Positions 50,667 through 60,460 are shown, counted from the stretch's first letter. The stretch is DNA of 64,000 nucleotides from Eubacterium sp. (GCA_015655975.1 DVEP01000026.1:1-64000), one strand, 5' to 3'. A program made the numbers and translations. Notes: generated from the letters alone by a model not told the origin.

Positions 50667-52382
50667 ATGAAAAACTTGTTGGTATATTTGAAAAATTATA
50701 AAATAGAGTCTGTTTTTGCGCCTCTTTTTAAATTGCTTGAGGCAGTCTTTGAGTTAATAGTACCTTTGGTAGTTGCAAATATCATTGATAAAGGCATATA
50801 TTTTTCCGATAAAAATTATGTTGTAAAAATGTGCCTTGTGCTTGTAACTTTCGGAGTGCTCGGAATGGTTGCATCTATTACCGCCCAGTATTTTGCCGCA
50901 AAGTCCGCTACGGGTTTCGGCAAAGAGTTAAGACACTCGCTGTTTGATAAAATCAGCAATTTGTCTTTTTCTCAAATAGACAAATTTTCTGCGTCATCAC
51001 TTGTAACAAGGCTCACAAACGATGTAAATCAAGTGCAGTCGGGAGTCAATCTTGTTTTGCGTCTGTTTATGCGAAGCCCGTTTATTGTTATCGGAGCAGT
51101 TGTGATGGCTTTTACCATTGACTTTAAAGCAGCTTTGATTTTTGTTGCAGTTGTTGTTTTGCTGTCGGCAGTTGTGTTTGGTATAATGGCTTGGACAATT
51201 CCGCAATACAGAAATATTCAGTCAAATCTTGATTCTGTTACAAAGGTAACGAGAGAAAGCTTGACCGGAGTAAGAGTTATCAGGGCTTTTTGTGCTGAAG
51301 ATGAACAGGAAAAAAGTTTTTCATTTGCTAACAATTTACTTAATAAAATGCAGAAGAAAACAGGAAAAATATCTTCTTTACTAAATCCTGCCACTTTGGT
51401 TATTGTTAATTTCGGAATAATATTTTTAATTTATTACAGCGGAATCAGTGTAAATGAGGGCAATATTACACAAGGACAAACTGTTGCTTTGTATAATTAT
51501 ATGAGTCAAATTCTTGTAGAACTTATTAAACTTGCAAATTTGATAATCACCGTTACAAAATCTTTTGCAAGTGCCGACAGAATTTCGGCTGTTTTAAATG
51601 AAAATACAGATGTTAAAGTTGAAAATAAAAAGAATATTTCAAGTAATATTGCCGTTGAGTTTGAAAATGTATCTTTTTCATATACAGATGAAAAAGAGTG
51701 CAGTTTAAGTAATGTCAGTTTTTCTGCCGAAAAGGGAAGTGTTGTAGGTATAATCGGTTCGACAGGTTCGGGCAAAACGACACTTGTGAATTTAATTGCC
51801 CGTTTGTATGATGTTTCTGACGGCGTTGTGAAAATTTTCGGCGAAAATGTGGAGTCTTACACTCCCGATGAATTGAAAAAAATTGTCGGCATAGTTTCTC
51901 AAAAATCTGTTTTGTTTAAAGGAACAGTCGAAGAAAATTTAAAATGGTCAAAAAATGATGCTTCAAAGGAAGACATGACAGAGGCACTGAAGTCTGCTCA
52001 GGCTTTGGAAATTGTTGAAAAAAAAGGCGGACTGAACGCGTTGGTAGAACAAGAGGGCAGGAATTTTTCCGGAGGTCAAAAGCAAAGAATATCTATCGCT
52101 CGAACTTTGGTGTCAAAACCTCCTGTATTAGTCCTGGACGACAGTTCGTCTGCGCTCGATTTTGCTACGGAGAAAAAGTTAAGAAATGCAGTAAAACACT
52201 TGGATTTTTCTACGACTGTTTTTGTTGTTTCTCAAAGAATATCATCTATAATCGAATGCAATAAAATTTTAGTTTTAGACGACGGAAAACTTGTCGGTAT
52301 CGGAACACATACGGAACTTTTGGAAAATTGCAGTGTGTACAGAGAAATATACTCTTCTCAATATAAGGAGGGTGTAAAATGA
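50667..52382 (+). CDS. Heterodimeric ABC exporter, subunit with degenerate ATPase site
   Basis: This is half of a type IV ABC exporter, probably for drugs or lipids. The 571-residue protein has six membrane helices (about 15-310) and an ATPase domain. Walker A is GSTGSGKTTL and the signature FSGGQKQR. Walker B is VLVLDDSSSALD, where the catalytic glutamate is replaced by aspartate. This is the usual state of the degenerate partner in heterodimers such as TM287/288. The ATG at 50667 is chosen from the typical N-terminus, although AAGGA lies 17 bases away. A TTG at 50652 is too near that site. It overlaps the next gene by ATGA. Confidence 0.9.
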   Translation: MKNLLVYLKNYKIESVFAPLFKLLEAVFELIVPLVVANIIDKGIYFSDKNYVVKMCLVLVTFGVLGMVASITAQYFAAKSATGFGKELRHSLFDKISNLSFSQIDKFSASSLVTRLTNDVNQVQSGVNLVLRLFMRSPFIVIGAVVMAFTIDFKAALIFVAVVVLLSAVVFGIMAWTIPQYRNIQSNLDSVTKVTRESLTGVRVIRAFCAEDEQEKSFSFANNLLNKMQKKTGKISSLLNPATLVIVNFGIIFLIYYSGISVNEGNITQGQTVALYNYMSQILVELIKLANLIITVTKSFASADRISAVLNENTDVKVENKKNISSNIAVEFENVSFSYTDEKECSLSNVSFSAEKGSVVGIIGSTGSGKTTLVNLIARLYDVSDGVVKIFGENVESYTPDELKKIVGIVSQKSVLFKGTVEENLKWSKNDASKEDMTEALKSAQALEIVEKKGGLNALVEQEGRNFSGGQKQRISIARTLVSKPPVLVLDDSSSALDFATEKKLRNAVKHLDFSTTVFVVSQRISSIIECNKILVLDDGKLVGIGTHTELLENCSVYREIYSSQYKEGVK

Positions 52383-54127
52383 AAAAAGAAAACAAACTGA
52401 CTACCGTAAAAAGAATTTTAGGTTATATCAAAGACTATAAATTGCAGAGTTTTTCCGTCTTGTTTTTTTCTGTTTTAAGCGTAATATCAAGTTTGTATAT
52501 ACCTGTTTTGATAGGCGACGCTATTGATTTAATCGTAGAAAAAGGCAATGTGAATTTTTCAAAAATCACGGAAATTTTGTTGAAAGTAGTTGTTCTTGTC
52601 ATAATCGGTGCAGTGTCGCAGTGGATAATGAATGTATCGTCAAATAAAATCACTTTCAGCGTAATAAGAGATATGAGGCACTCCGCTTTTACAAAACTGA
52701 ACAAACTGCCTGTCGAATATCTTGACAACCATTCAAGCGGTGAAATTGTTTCTATGATAATTGCAGATATCGACCAGTTTGCAGACGGTTTGCTTATGGG
52801 ATTTTCACAGTTTTTTACAGGTGTAATGACTATTGCGGGCACGCTTGTTTTTATGGTAAGTATAAATATTTATCTTGCGCTTGTTGTTGTCGTCATTACT
52901 CCGCTTTCAATTTTCGTTGCTCGGTTTATTGCGAAAAAAACATATAATATGTTTAAATTGCAGTCTCAGTCGAGAGCAGAGCAAACTGCTTTTGTAAATG
53001 AAGTGGTGTCAAATGCTAAGATTGTTAAAACATTAAATCATCAAAAAGAAAATATGCAAAACTTTGATAATATGAACGAAAAACTTTCAAAGTATTCGTT
53101 AAAAGCAATTTTCTATTCTTCCATTACAAACCCTGCCACAAGGTTTGTTAACGGTGTTGTTTACGCATTTGTCGCTTTAATAGGCGCTTTGTTGTGCATA
53201 TCAATGGGCACGGCGTCTTTCAGCGTCGGTATGTTGTCCGCTTTTTTGAGTTATGCAAATCAATATACAAAACCGTTTAATGAAATAAGTTCTGTCATTA
53301 CGGAATTGCAGAACGCTTTAGCCTGCGCACAAAGAGTTTTCGACTTGCTTGACGAAAAAGAAATGTCGAACGATTTTAGTAAAACGGCAGAAAAAGTATC
53401 GGGCAAAACAGAGTTTGAAAAAGTGAGTTTTTCTTACGATAAAAGCAAACCGTTTATCGAAGATTTCAATTTAAAAGTTCAACCCGGTATGCGTGTTGCT
53501 ATTGTCGGACCTACCGGTTGCGGTAAAACAACCCTCATAAATTTGTTGATGAGATTTTACGATGTTGATAACGGCAATATTTTGCTTGACGATATTTCAA
53601 TTTACGATATAAGCAGAAAAAATCTTCGTTCAAATTTCGGTATGGTACTTCAGGATACCTGGCTGAAAAACGCTACCGTAAAGGAAAATATTAAAATGTC
53701 AAATCAAAACGCAACAGACGAAGAAGTAGTTGAAGCGGCAAAAGCTGCCCATGCTCATTCTTTTATTAAACGCTTGCCGAACGGGTACGATACTATGCTC
53801 GGAGAAGACGGCTCAAATTTGTCGCAGGGTCAAAAGCAACTGCTTTGTATAGCTCGTATTATGCTGAAACTTCCGTCTGTTTTGATATTCGATGAAGCAA
53901 CTTCTTCTATAGATACAAGAACAGAGATAAAAGTGCAAAACGCTTTTGCAAAATTGATGAAAGGCAGAACTTCGTTTGTTGTCGCTCACAGACTGTCAAC
54001 CATAAAAGAGGCAGATTTAATATTGGTGATGAAGGACGGAAAGATAATTGAAACAGGTACTCATTTTGAACTTTTGAACAAAAAAGGTTTTTACTGCGAC
54101 TTGTACAATTCACAATTTGCCGAATAA
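52379..54127 (+). CDS. Heterodimeric ABC exporter, catalytic subunit
   Basis: This is the 582-residue partner of the preceding gene. Six membrane helices (about 20-330) come first. The canonical ATPase domain follows: GPTGCGKTTLINLLMRFYD, Q-loop in MVLQDTWLKN, signature NLSQGQKQLL, Walker B LIFDEATSSID with catalytic glutamate, and VAHRLSTI His-switch. GGAGG precedes the coupled start. The pair resembles BmrCD/MdlAB-type exporters. The MATE gene after it suggests a small efflux cluster. Confidence 0.92.
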   Translation: MKKENKLTTVKRILGYIKDYKLQSFSVLFFSVLSVISSLYIPVLIGDAIDLIVEKGNVNFSKITEILLKVVVLVIIGAVSQWIMNVSSNKITFSVIRDMRHSAFTKLNKLPVEYLDNHSSGEIVSMIIADIDQFADGLLMGFSQFFTGVMTIAGTLVFMVSINIYLALVVVVITPLSIFVARFIAKKTYNMFKLQSQSRAEQTAFVNEVVSNAKIVKTLNHQKENMQNFDNMNEKLSKYSLKAIFYSSITNPATRFVNGVVYAFVALIGALLCISMGTASFSVGMLSAFLSYANQYTKPFNEISSVITELQNALACAQRVFDLLDEKEMSNDFSKTAEKVSGKTEFEKVSFSYDKSKPFIEDFNLKVQPGMRVAIVGPTGCGKTTLINLLMRFYDVDNGNILLDDISIYDISRKNLRSNFGMVLQDTWLKNATVKENIKMSNQNATDEEVVEAAKAAHAHSFIKRLPNGYDTMLGEDGSNLSQGQKQLLCIARIMLKLPSVLIFDEATSSIDTRTEIKVQNAFAKLMKGRTSFVVAHRLSTIKEADLILVMKDGKIIETGTHFELLNKKGFYCDLYNSQFAE

Positions 54128-54187
54128 TTTAGTAAATGAAAAACTTTTATTGACTTTTTTTATTATTTTTGGTAAGGTATCTGCGCT

Positions 54188-55552
54188 ATGGAAAATATTT
54201 TGAATACAAAAGTTGAGAAAAAGGAATTTTATAAGTCCGTTTTGGCACTTGTTTTGCCTATGGCAATTCAAAATTTAATAAATTTCGGAGTAAATGCAGC
54301 AGATGTAATTATGCTCGGCAAAGTCGGGGAGGTTGCGCTTTCTGCATCTTCGCTCGCAGGTCAGGTGTACTTTGTACTGACTTTGTTTGCGTTTGGAATT
54401 TCTTCGGGCGCGGCGGTGCTCGCGGCTCAGTATTGGGGAAAAAAAGATACTGAAACTATTGAGAAAATACTCGGCTATTCACTAAGGCTCGGCGTTGCAA
54501 TATCTGTTCTGTTTACTGTTGCGGCACAACTTTTTCCCGAGTCTTTGATGAAAATCTTTACAAGCGAGACGGCTGTCATTCAAGAGGGTGCGTCGTATTT
54601 GAGAATTATCTCAATTTCCTATGTCGTATCCGTTTTTACAATGACATATCTTAATATCATCAGAAGTGCAGAAAAAGTTGTCGTTTCAATGGTCATTTAT
54701 TTCATTTCTTTAGTTATAAATGTCGTTTTAAACGCAATTTTTATTTTCGGACTTTTGGGAAGTCCTGCGCTCGGTGTAAAAGGCGCTGCTATTGCAACTA
54801 CAATAGCACGATTTACGGAAGTTGTTCTTGTTATAATTTATATTGCTAAAATAAATAAAACGGTTTTGTTTAAGTTTAAAGACTTTTTTGTAAAAGATAA
54901 AGTTTTAGCAAGAGATTTTTATAAGTATTCTGTTCCCGTAATCATAAACGAAGTCATTTGGGGCTTGGGTGTTTCTGCTATTTCGGCAGTGCTCGGTCAT
55001 TTGGGCAGCAGTGCAGTTGCGGCAAATTCTGTTGTGCAGGTTGTCAGACAAATTGCTATGGTTGTTGTGTTCGGCATTTCAAACGCAACAGCTATAATGA
55101 TAGGCAAAGTAATCGGGCAGGGCAAAAAAGACTATGCAAAAGTGTATGCTAAAAGATTTCAGATGCTTGCATTGTCTTTCGGTGCAGTAGGCGCAGTTTT
55201 AATCTTGCTTATTTCTCCGCTTATCAGACAGTTTATGACTCTCGGTCCCGAAGCGTCGGGTTATTTGAGAGATATGCTTTTTGTTCTGTGCTATTTCATT
55301 GTTGCGCAGGCTTTCAATACCGTTACCATTGTAGGTATTTTCCGCGGAGGCGGAGATACAAAAGTAGGTCTTGTTATAGATGTTACTACTTTGTGGGGGT
55401 GCGCTATTTTGTTCGGCGCTTTGGCGGCTTTCGTATTTGACGCACCTGTAATTGTAGTGTTTATGTTGCTTACAAGCGATGAAATAATTAAAATACCTAT
55501 GTGTATTGTGCGGTATAAATCGTACAAATGGCTGAACGATGTTACACGATAG
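54188..55552 (+). CDS. MATE family efflux transporter
   Basis: The 454-residue protein has twelve membrane segments in two related halves, the MATE layout. The first half shows AIQNLINFGVNAADVIMLGKVGEVALSA and FGISSGAAVLAAQYWGKKD. The second repeats the pattern with GVSAISAVLGHLGSSAVAANSV and FGISNATAIMIGKVIGQGKKDYA. It exchanges cations for drugs or metabolites at the cell membrane; the substrate is unknown. The ribosome binding site is weak (GGTAAGG). Confidence 0.92.
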   Translation: MENILNTKVEKKEFYKSVLALVLPMAIQNLINFGVNAADVIMLGKVGEVALSASSLAGQVYFVLTLFAFGISSGAAVLAAQYWGKKDTETIEKILGYSLRLGVAISVLFTVAAQLFPESLMKIFTSETAVIQEGASYLRIISISYVVSVFTMTYLNIIRSAEKVVVSMVIYFISLVINVVLNAIFIFGLLGSPALGVKGAAIATTIARFTEVVLVIIYIAKINKTVLFKFKDFFVKDKVLARDFYKYSVPVIINEVIWGLGVSAISAVLGHLGSSAVAANSVVQVVRQIAMVVVFGISNATAIMIGKVIGQGKKDYAKVYAKRFQMLALSFGAVGAVLILLISPLIRQFMTLGPEASGYLRDMLFVLCYFIVAQAFNTVTIVGIFRGGGDTKVGLVIDVTTLWGCAILFGALAAFVFDAPVIVVFMLLTSDEIIKIPMCIVRYKSYKWLNDVTR

Positions 55553-55569
55553 ATTTCAATATCAAATTT

Positions 55570-55598
55570 AGACCGACTTTTATGTCGGTCTTATTTTT
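55570..55598 (+). terminator. Terminator of the efflux cluster
   Basis: AGACCGAC (55570-55577) pairs perfectly with GTCGGTCT (55584-55591), followed by TATTTTTTT. Confidence 0.85.
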
Positions 55599-55865
55599 TT
55601 GTGAAGATTTTTCATTATATAAATATATTTTTAAGCATAAAAATATATTAAATAATAGACGAAGCGCTTATAAATGAACGGAATTTTTGCTAAATAGTTA
55701 TTATTGAACTAAATTTACTGCGTAAACCTATAATTTGTTACAGTGTGTTAATAATCACTAAAAAACTTAAAAAAATCATATACCTTTTGTAAATTTTATC
55801 TTGAATTTACTATATTATAATGTTATTATTTATATTAATGTCTAATTAAAAGTGAGGAGGATTTT
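55599..55865. other. AT-rich intergenic region before the sugar symporter
   Basis: I see no frame or RNA motif. A weak promoter candidate TTGAAT-17-TATTAT lies near 55802-55830, and GAGGAGG precedes the next start codon. Confidence 0.4.
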
Positions 55866-58445
55866 ATGGCTCAAAATTTTAAAGAAAAAGCTATATCAAC
55901 ATTTGAAAATGTCAAATTCCACTGGACCACTCCCTCTAAAGGCTACTATATGCCCTATAAGGAAATAGTAGGTTACGCAGGCGGCGGTATCGGTGTTCAG
56001 TTCATCGTCTGGATGGCACTTCAAATGATATTGTCAACAACAAACATATTAATCGGTAACACGCTCGGTGTAGGTCAAACCGATATGTATATTATGTATG
56101 TTATTGTTATTTTGGCAAATATCCCGTTGACTGCCATCAGAGCGAACATTATAGATAATACTCGCAATAAACAAGGTAAATACAGACCATATATTTTACA
56201 GATGGGTATCCCTGTTTGTATTATCAACATTCTTTTTGTATGGTTCCCGTACGATAAATTCGGTGCGTTGTTCGGCGAAGGTACTTTCTTCGGCAAGGAC
56301 AGAAGCTATGTTGTTATGTGTGCAGTTATTCTCATTCTTAACTTGGCGCAGCACTTCTTCTACTATTTCTTCTACGATGCTTACGAAAACCTTATCCATG
56401 TTCTTTCTCCTAACTCTCAGGAAAGAGCAAATGTATCTTCTATAAAAGCTGTTATCTATTCTTTGGCTCCTTCAATTATGAACATCATAATTCCGATGGT
56501 TGCAAAAGCAATAGCAAACGATAATATGTACGATATTCGTGTATATAAGTACACATATCCGCCTATAACAATCATTTCTTTCTTCTTCCTTTTGTGGACT
56601 TATGTCAGCACAAAAGAAAAGATTGTTCAGGCAAAATCTCACTTTATTGAAGTTAAATTTACGGACGCGCTTCGTGAAGTTGCAAGAAACAAATATTTCT
56701 GGATAATTTCACTTGCAGGTTGGCTCGGTTTCTTAGAGAGTGCATTCAGCCAGATATTAGCATATTTGTACAACTACGGCGGTTATTGTGATGGTAACCA
56801 ATTTGCTCTTATTCAGACAATTTACGGTAATGCTTCTCTTTGGGGTATGCTTGCCGCTCCGTTCTGTATTAAAAAATGGGGTAAAAAATCAGTTCTTATT
56901 GTTACTAATATAATGAATATCATATTCATTGCATTTATGATTCCTGTTCTTGATATGTCTCCGGACGGCGCGCTCATTTGGCTTATATTGTCTTGTCTTT
57001 GGATGAATGCGTTAATGGGAAGTTTTGCTCATATTCTTAACCCTGCTATTCAAGCAGATATTCGTGACTATCAGCAATATGTATCAGGTGAGCGTATCGA
57101 CGGAATGTTCTCTGCTGTCGGCGCTATAGGTGCAGTTATTACACTTATCACATCCAGCGTGCTTCCTATCATCAACGAACACTACGGAATCAATATGGAT
57201 AAAGCAACTCAGGTTGTAAACGAACTTCAATACAGCGATAAATTGATGCATAACGGTGAGTCGATAGGTCAGGCTATTCAAACAGCTATTGACGGTGCAG
57301 GCGGTAAGATTACTGCATATTTCTCACTTTACGACCCGACAACTTTACATAACCTTCTTAAAATTCTTATCGTTGTTTCAATTATAGGCGCTACAATAAA
57401 TGTTGTTCCGTATTTTTGGTATGACCTTTCGGAAATCAAACAAAGAGCAATCGTTGCAGTTCTCAAAATCAGAGCTTTGTTTGAAGACTTCGGCAACGGT
57501 GTACTCAACGACAAAGACCTTGTTGAAACTATCGAAATTATCGACTCTGCAAGTGAACATTGCAATGCAGAAAAAAGAAAAATCGACAAAAACATCGTTA
57601 AAAAAGCAAAAGCTGAAAAGTATGTTGACAAAGACGCTAAAAAGGCTGCCGTTAAAGCTGCTAAAAAACAGTATAACGACGATATTGAATTCAACAAACA
57701 AATCGACATTGCTAAATTTGTAATGAAAGAAATTCACAAGTTTGAAACACCTCACGGCATTAAAATGCTTGAAGAATCTTCAATCATTTATACAAGCGGT
57801 GTAGAAGCTTTGAAAAAAGAAGACATTTCTTTCTTGAGACAAAAAGTTCGTGAAACAAAGCGTTTGCCTAAGAATACTTACGAAGAAAAAGAAATTCGCA
57901 AGGAAATTTTGAGATTTTACCGCAACAGAATTACTGCCGCTAAATATATGAAAAAATATTTTGACGGTAAAGATATTGCTGTTCCGGATAAAACAAAAAT
58001 CACAGAATTATTTAATGCTGAAGATGAAAACGAAGCAGCACTTGAAAGCACATACAAGAAATTGTACGAAGCTCAAAAGGCAAAGGAAAAAGATTCTGTT
58101 TTAAAATTAAAGAATGAAATCAAACAATTAAAGAAAAATGCAAAAGATATTGCAGACGCTGAAAAAGTTGAAATCGCTTCTCAGACAAACTTTAACAGAG
58201 CCGCTAAACCGTATCTCGACGCTGAAAAACTCGTAAAACAGGCAGAAAACTACAAGCACTACGATGAAATCAAGTCAAGATACGACGCTGCAAAAGCTCG
58301 TGTTGAAGAAGCTGAAAGACTTGCAGAAGAAAAAGCGAAAGCAGAACGCGAAGAAAAATTGAGAGAAACTGCTGAGAAAAAAGCTGCAAGAAAAGCAGAA
58401 AAAGAAGCTAAAAAGTCAAACAAAGACAACAAGAAAAACAAATAA
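55866..58445 (+). CDS. GPH-type sugar symporter with long coiled-coil tail
   Basis: Residues 1-515 form a 12-helix transporter of the GPH/MelB family, which takes up sugars or glycosides with cations. YMPYKEIVGYAGGGIG starts the core, and YFFYDAYENLIHVLSPNSQERANVS and DIRDYQQYVSGERIDGMFSA are typical MelB-like loops. About 340 further residues follow, unlike ordinary members, which end near 460-500. This tail is Lys/Ala/Glu-rich, predicted coiled coil, presumably cytosolic, and ends EAKKSNKDNKKNK. The substrate is unknown; sialic acid or a host sugar is possible given neighbouring genes. AGGAGG precedes the ATG. It is monocistronic. Confidence 0.85.
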   Translation: MAQNFKEKAISTFENVKFHWTTPSKGYYMPYKEIVGYAGGGIGVQFIVWMALQMILSTTNILIGNTLGVGQTDMYIMYVIVILANIPLTAIRANIIDNTRNKQGKYRPYILQMGIPVCIINILFVWFPYDKFGALFGEGTFFGKDRSYVVMCAVILILNLAQHFFYYFFYDAYENLIHVLSPNSQERANVSSIKAVIYSLAPSIMNIIIPMVAKAIANDNMYDIRVYKYTYPPITIISFFFLLWTYVSTKEKIVQAKSHFIEVKFTDALREVARNKYFWIISLAGWLGFLESAFSQILAYLYNYGGYCDGNQFALIQTIYGNASLWGMLAAPFCIKKWGKKSVLIVTNIMNIIFIAFMIPVLDMSPDGALIWLILSCLWMNALMGSFAHILNPAIQADIRDYQQYVSGERIDGMFSAVGAIGAVITLITSSVLPIINEHYGINMDKATQVVNELQYSDKLMHNGESIGQAIQTAIDGAGGKITAYFSLYDPTTLHNLLKILIVVSIIGATINVVPYFWYDLSEIKQRAIVAVLKIRALFEDFGNGVLNDKDLVETIEIIDSASEHCNAEKRKIDKNIVKKAKAEKYVDKDAKKAAVKAAKKQYNDDIEFNKQIDIAKFVMKEIHKFETPHGIKMLEESSIIYTSGVEALKKEDISFLRQKVRETKRLPKNTYEEKEIRKEILRFYRNRITAAKYMKKYFDGKDIAVPDKTKITELFNAEDENEAALESTYKKLYEAQKAKEKDSVLKLKNEIKQLKKNAKDIADAEKVEIASQTNFNRAAKPYLDAEKLVKQAENYKHYDEIKSRYDAAKARVEEAERLAEEKAKAEREEKLRETAEKKAARKAEKEAKKSNKDNKKNK

Positions 58446-58452
58446 TAACTCA

Positions 58453-58487
58453 AATCACCGTTCGTAATCGGACGGTGATTTTTTTAT
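58453..58487 (+). terminator. Terminator of the symporter gene
   Basis: AATCACCGT (58453-58461) pairs with ACGGTGATT (58472-58480), followed by TTTTTAT. Confidence 0.88.
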
Positions 58488-58495
58488 ATTTTTAA

Positions 58496-58524
58496 TTGAA
58501 TTAAAATATTTGATATGATAAAAT
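58496..58524 (+). promoter_or_regulatory. Promoter of ppa-cca with extended -10
   Basis: TTGAAT (58496-58501) and TAAAAT (58519-58524) are 17 bases apart; TATGA directly before the -10 makes an extended -10. Confidence 0.75.
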
Positions 58525-58557
58525 TAAATAGACAATAGATTTTAAGGAGTTTTGTTT

Positions 58558-59085
58558 ATGAATATTTGGCACGATATATCACCAAAAAGAATTACACCCG
58601 AAAAATTCTATGCAGTAATAGAAATATCAAAGGGCGGAAAGAATAAGTACGAACTTGACAAAGAAACAGGTCTTTTAAAACTTGACCGTGTTTTGTTTAC
58701 TTCAACTCACTATCCTGCAAACTACGGTTTCATTCCGAGAACATACGCAAGCGACAACGACCCGCTCGATGTTTTGGTTTTGTGCAGTGAAAAGATTTTG
58801 CCTATGACAATAGTCGAGTGTTTCCCGATTGGTGTTTTGAAAATGATAGACGACGGAGAAGCTGACGAAAAAATCATTGCAGTACCTGTAAATGACCCGA
58901 ACTATAACGAGTATAAAAACATTTCCGATTTGCCTCAGCATAGGTTTGATGAAATCAAACATTTCTTCGAGGTTTATAAAACGCTCGAACATAATAAGGT
59001 TACAACTGTTTCTACGGTTGACGACAATGTTCATGCAAAAGAAATAATCAAAGCTTGTATGGAAAGATATGATGAGTGTTTCTGA
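58558..59085 (+). CDS. ppa: Inorganic pyrophosphatase, type I
   Basis: Ppa hydrolyses pyrophosphate, pulling biosynthetic reactions forward. The 175 residues show GGKNKYELDKETG, YGFIPRTYASDNDPLDVLVL with the metal-binding aspartates, and VPVNDPNY. The ATG at 58558 has AAGGAG 9 bases before it. It overlaps cca by 17 bases; CCA addition releases pyrophosphate, so the pairing makes metabolic sense. Confidence 0.95.
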   Translation: MNIWHDISPKRITPEKFYAVIEISKGGKNKYELDKETGLLKLDRVLFTSTHYPANYGFIPRTYASDNDPLDVLVLCSEKILPMTIVECFPIGVLKMIDDGEADEKIIAVPVNDPNYNEYKNISDLPQHRFDEIKHFFEVYKTLEHNKVTTVSTVDDNVHAKEIIKACMERYDECF

Positions 59086-60415
59086 AAAAATATATATACC
59101 GAAAAATGCCGAAACGATTATAAATATATTTAACAACAGCGGTTATGAGGCTTATTTAGTCGGCGGCTATGTCCGTGATTGTTTGCTGAAAAAAGACACA
59201 AACGATTGTGATATATGTACTAATGCTTTGCCTGAAAAGTCAGCGGAAATTTTACAGGAAAACGGTATTAAAGTTTTTGAAACGGGAATAAAACACGGTA
59301 CAGTTACGGCTGTTTTAAACGGAGAAAATATAGAGATTACCACTTATCGAACAGACGGCGAATATACTGACAACCGACATCCTGACAATGTAAATTTTGT
59401 TGCAGATTTAAAAAGTGACTTGGCTCGCAGAGATTTTACCGTGAATGCTTTTGCGTACAACGGGACGCTTGTAGATTTGTACGACGGTTTAAGCGATTTG
59501 AAAAACAGAGTGGTCAGATGTGTCGGAAACCCTGACAAGAGGTTTGAAGAAGATGCGCTCAGAATATTACGCGCCGTAAGATTTGCTTCTGTTTTAAATT
59601 TTGAAATAGAAAAAGAAACTAAAAAATCTGTATTTAAAAATTATCGCTTGCTTAAAAATGTTTCTAAAGAAAGAATTTTTTCTGAAATGTCAAAGTTGCT
59701 TTTGGGCGAAAATGTTTTCAGTGTTTTGCTTGAATACAGGCAGATTTTTGCATTTTTGTGCAGTGATTTTGAAGCGTGTTTTGATTTTCCTCAAAAAACG
59801 CCATGGCATATTTATGATGTTTATACTCACATTTGCAAAACTGTTGCAAACTCTCCGAATGATTTAATTATAAGGCTGACAATGTTCTTTCACGACATTG
59901 CAAAGCCGCTTTGTGTTTCATACGATGAAAACGGTACGGCTCATTTTTATAAACATCCGTATTACAGTTATAAAATTGCAGAAAAGTTTTTTGAAGAATA
60001 CAAAGTTTCAAATGAAATTAAAAACAGTGTTTGTACGCTTATAAAGTATCATGACGCATATATTTTGCCAAACAAAAGTTCAGTCAGAAAGTGGTTTTCA
60101 AAAATCGGTGTAAATTTGACAAAAAAACTTGTATTTGTAAAATTGGCTGACTTAAAATCTCAAAACTTGGACAGAACATCAGTTGAAATAGAAGAAGTTA
60201 AAAAAGTTTTCGGCGTAATTGACAGCGTTTTAGAGGATAATGAGTGTTTTAAACTATCACAACTCGCCGTCAACGGAAATGACTTGATTCGGTTGGGATA
60301 TTCAGGAAAAGAAATAGGTGTTTTGCTAAACCAACTGCTCGATTTTGTGATACAGGGCGGAAAAAATGACAAGAATATTTTGCTCAAATACTTGTCGGAT
60401 ATTGAAAAAAAATGA
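59069..60415 (+). CDS. cca: CCA tRNA nucleotidyltransferase with HD domain
   Basis: This enzyme adds or repairs the 3' CCA end of tRNAs. The 448-residue protein has the head motif LVGGYVRDCLL with NDCDICTN (catalytic aspartates). ARRDFTVNAFAYN and the EDALRILRAVRFASVLNFEIE nucleotide-selecting region follow. A C-terminal HD domain is present (MFFHDIAKP), found in some bacterial enzymes. The second ATG at 59072 is equally possible. It overlaps ppa. Confidence 0.94.
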   Translation: MMSVSEKIYIPKNAETIINIFNNSGYEAYLVGGYVRDCLLKKDTNDCDICTNALPEKSAEILQENGIKVFETGIKHGTVTAVLNGENIEITTYRTDGEYTDNRHPDNVNFVADLKSDLARRDFTVNAFAYNGTLVDLYDGLSDLKNRVVRCVGNPDKRFEEDALRILRAVRFASVLNFEIEKETKKSVFKNYRLLKNVSKERIFSEMSKLLLGENVFSVLLEYRQIFAFLCSDFEACFDFPQKTPWHIYDVYTHICKTVANSPNDLIIRLTMFFHDIAKPLCVSYDENGTAHFYKHPYYSYKIAEKFFEEYKVSNEIKNSVCTLIKYHDAYILPNKSSVRKWFSKIGVNLTKKLVFVKLADLKSQNLDRTSVEIEEVKKVFGVIDSVLEDNECFKLSQLAVNGNDLIRLGYSGKEIGVLLNQLLDFVIQGGKNDKNILLKYLSDIEKK

Positions 60416-60437
60416 GCAGTATGATAAAATATCATAC
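60402..60437 (+). promoter_or_regulatory. Promoter with palindromic operator, sialic acid lyase operon
   Basis: TTGAAA (60402-60407) and TAAAAT (60425-60430) are 17 bases apart. The -10 lies inside the perfect palindrome GTATGATAAAATATCATAC (60419-60437), with 8-bp arms and an AAA centre. The left arm doubles as an extended -10. A repressor bound here would block the operon. No regulator gene is adjacent. Confidence 0.7.
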
Positions 60438-60460
60438 AACAAATTATTGGAGAGTTTAAA

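Noticed and set aside
57329..57755. Two overlapping minus-strand frames of about 125 codons
   Set aside because: They are antisense to the coiled-coil tail of the symporter and differ in frame without motifs.
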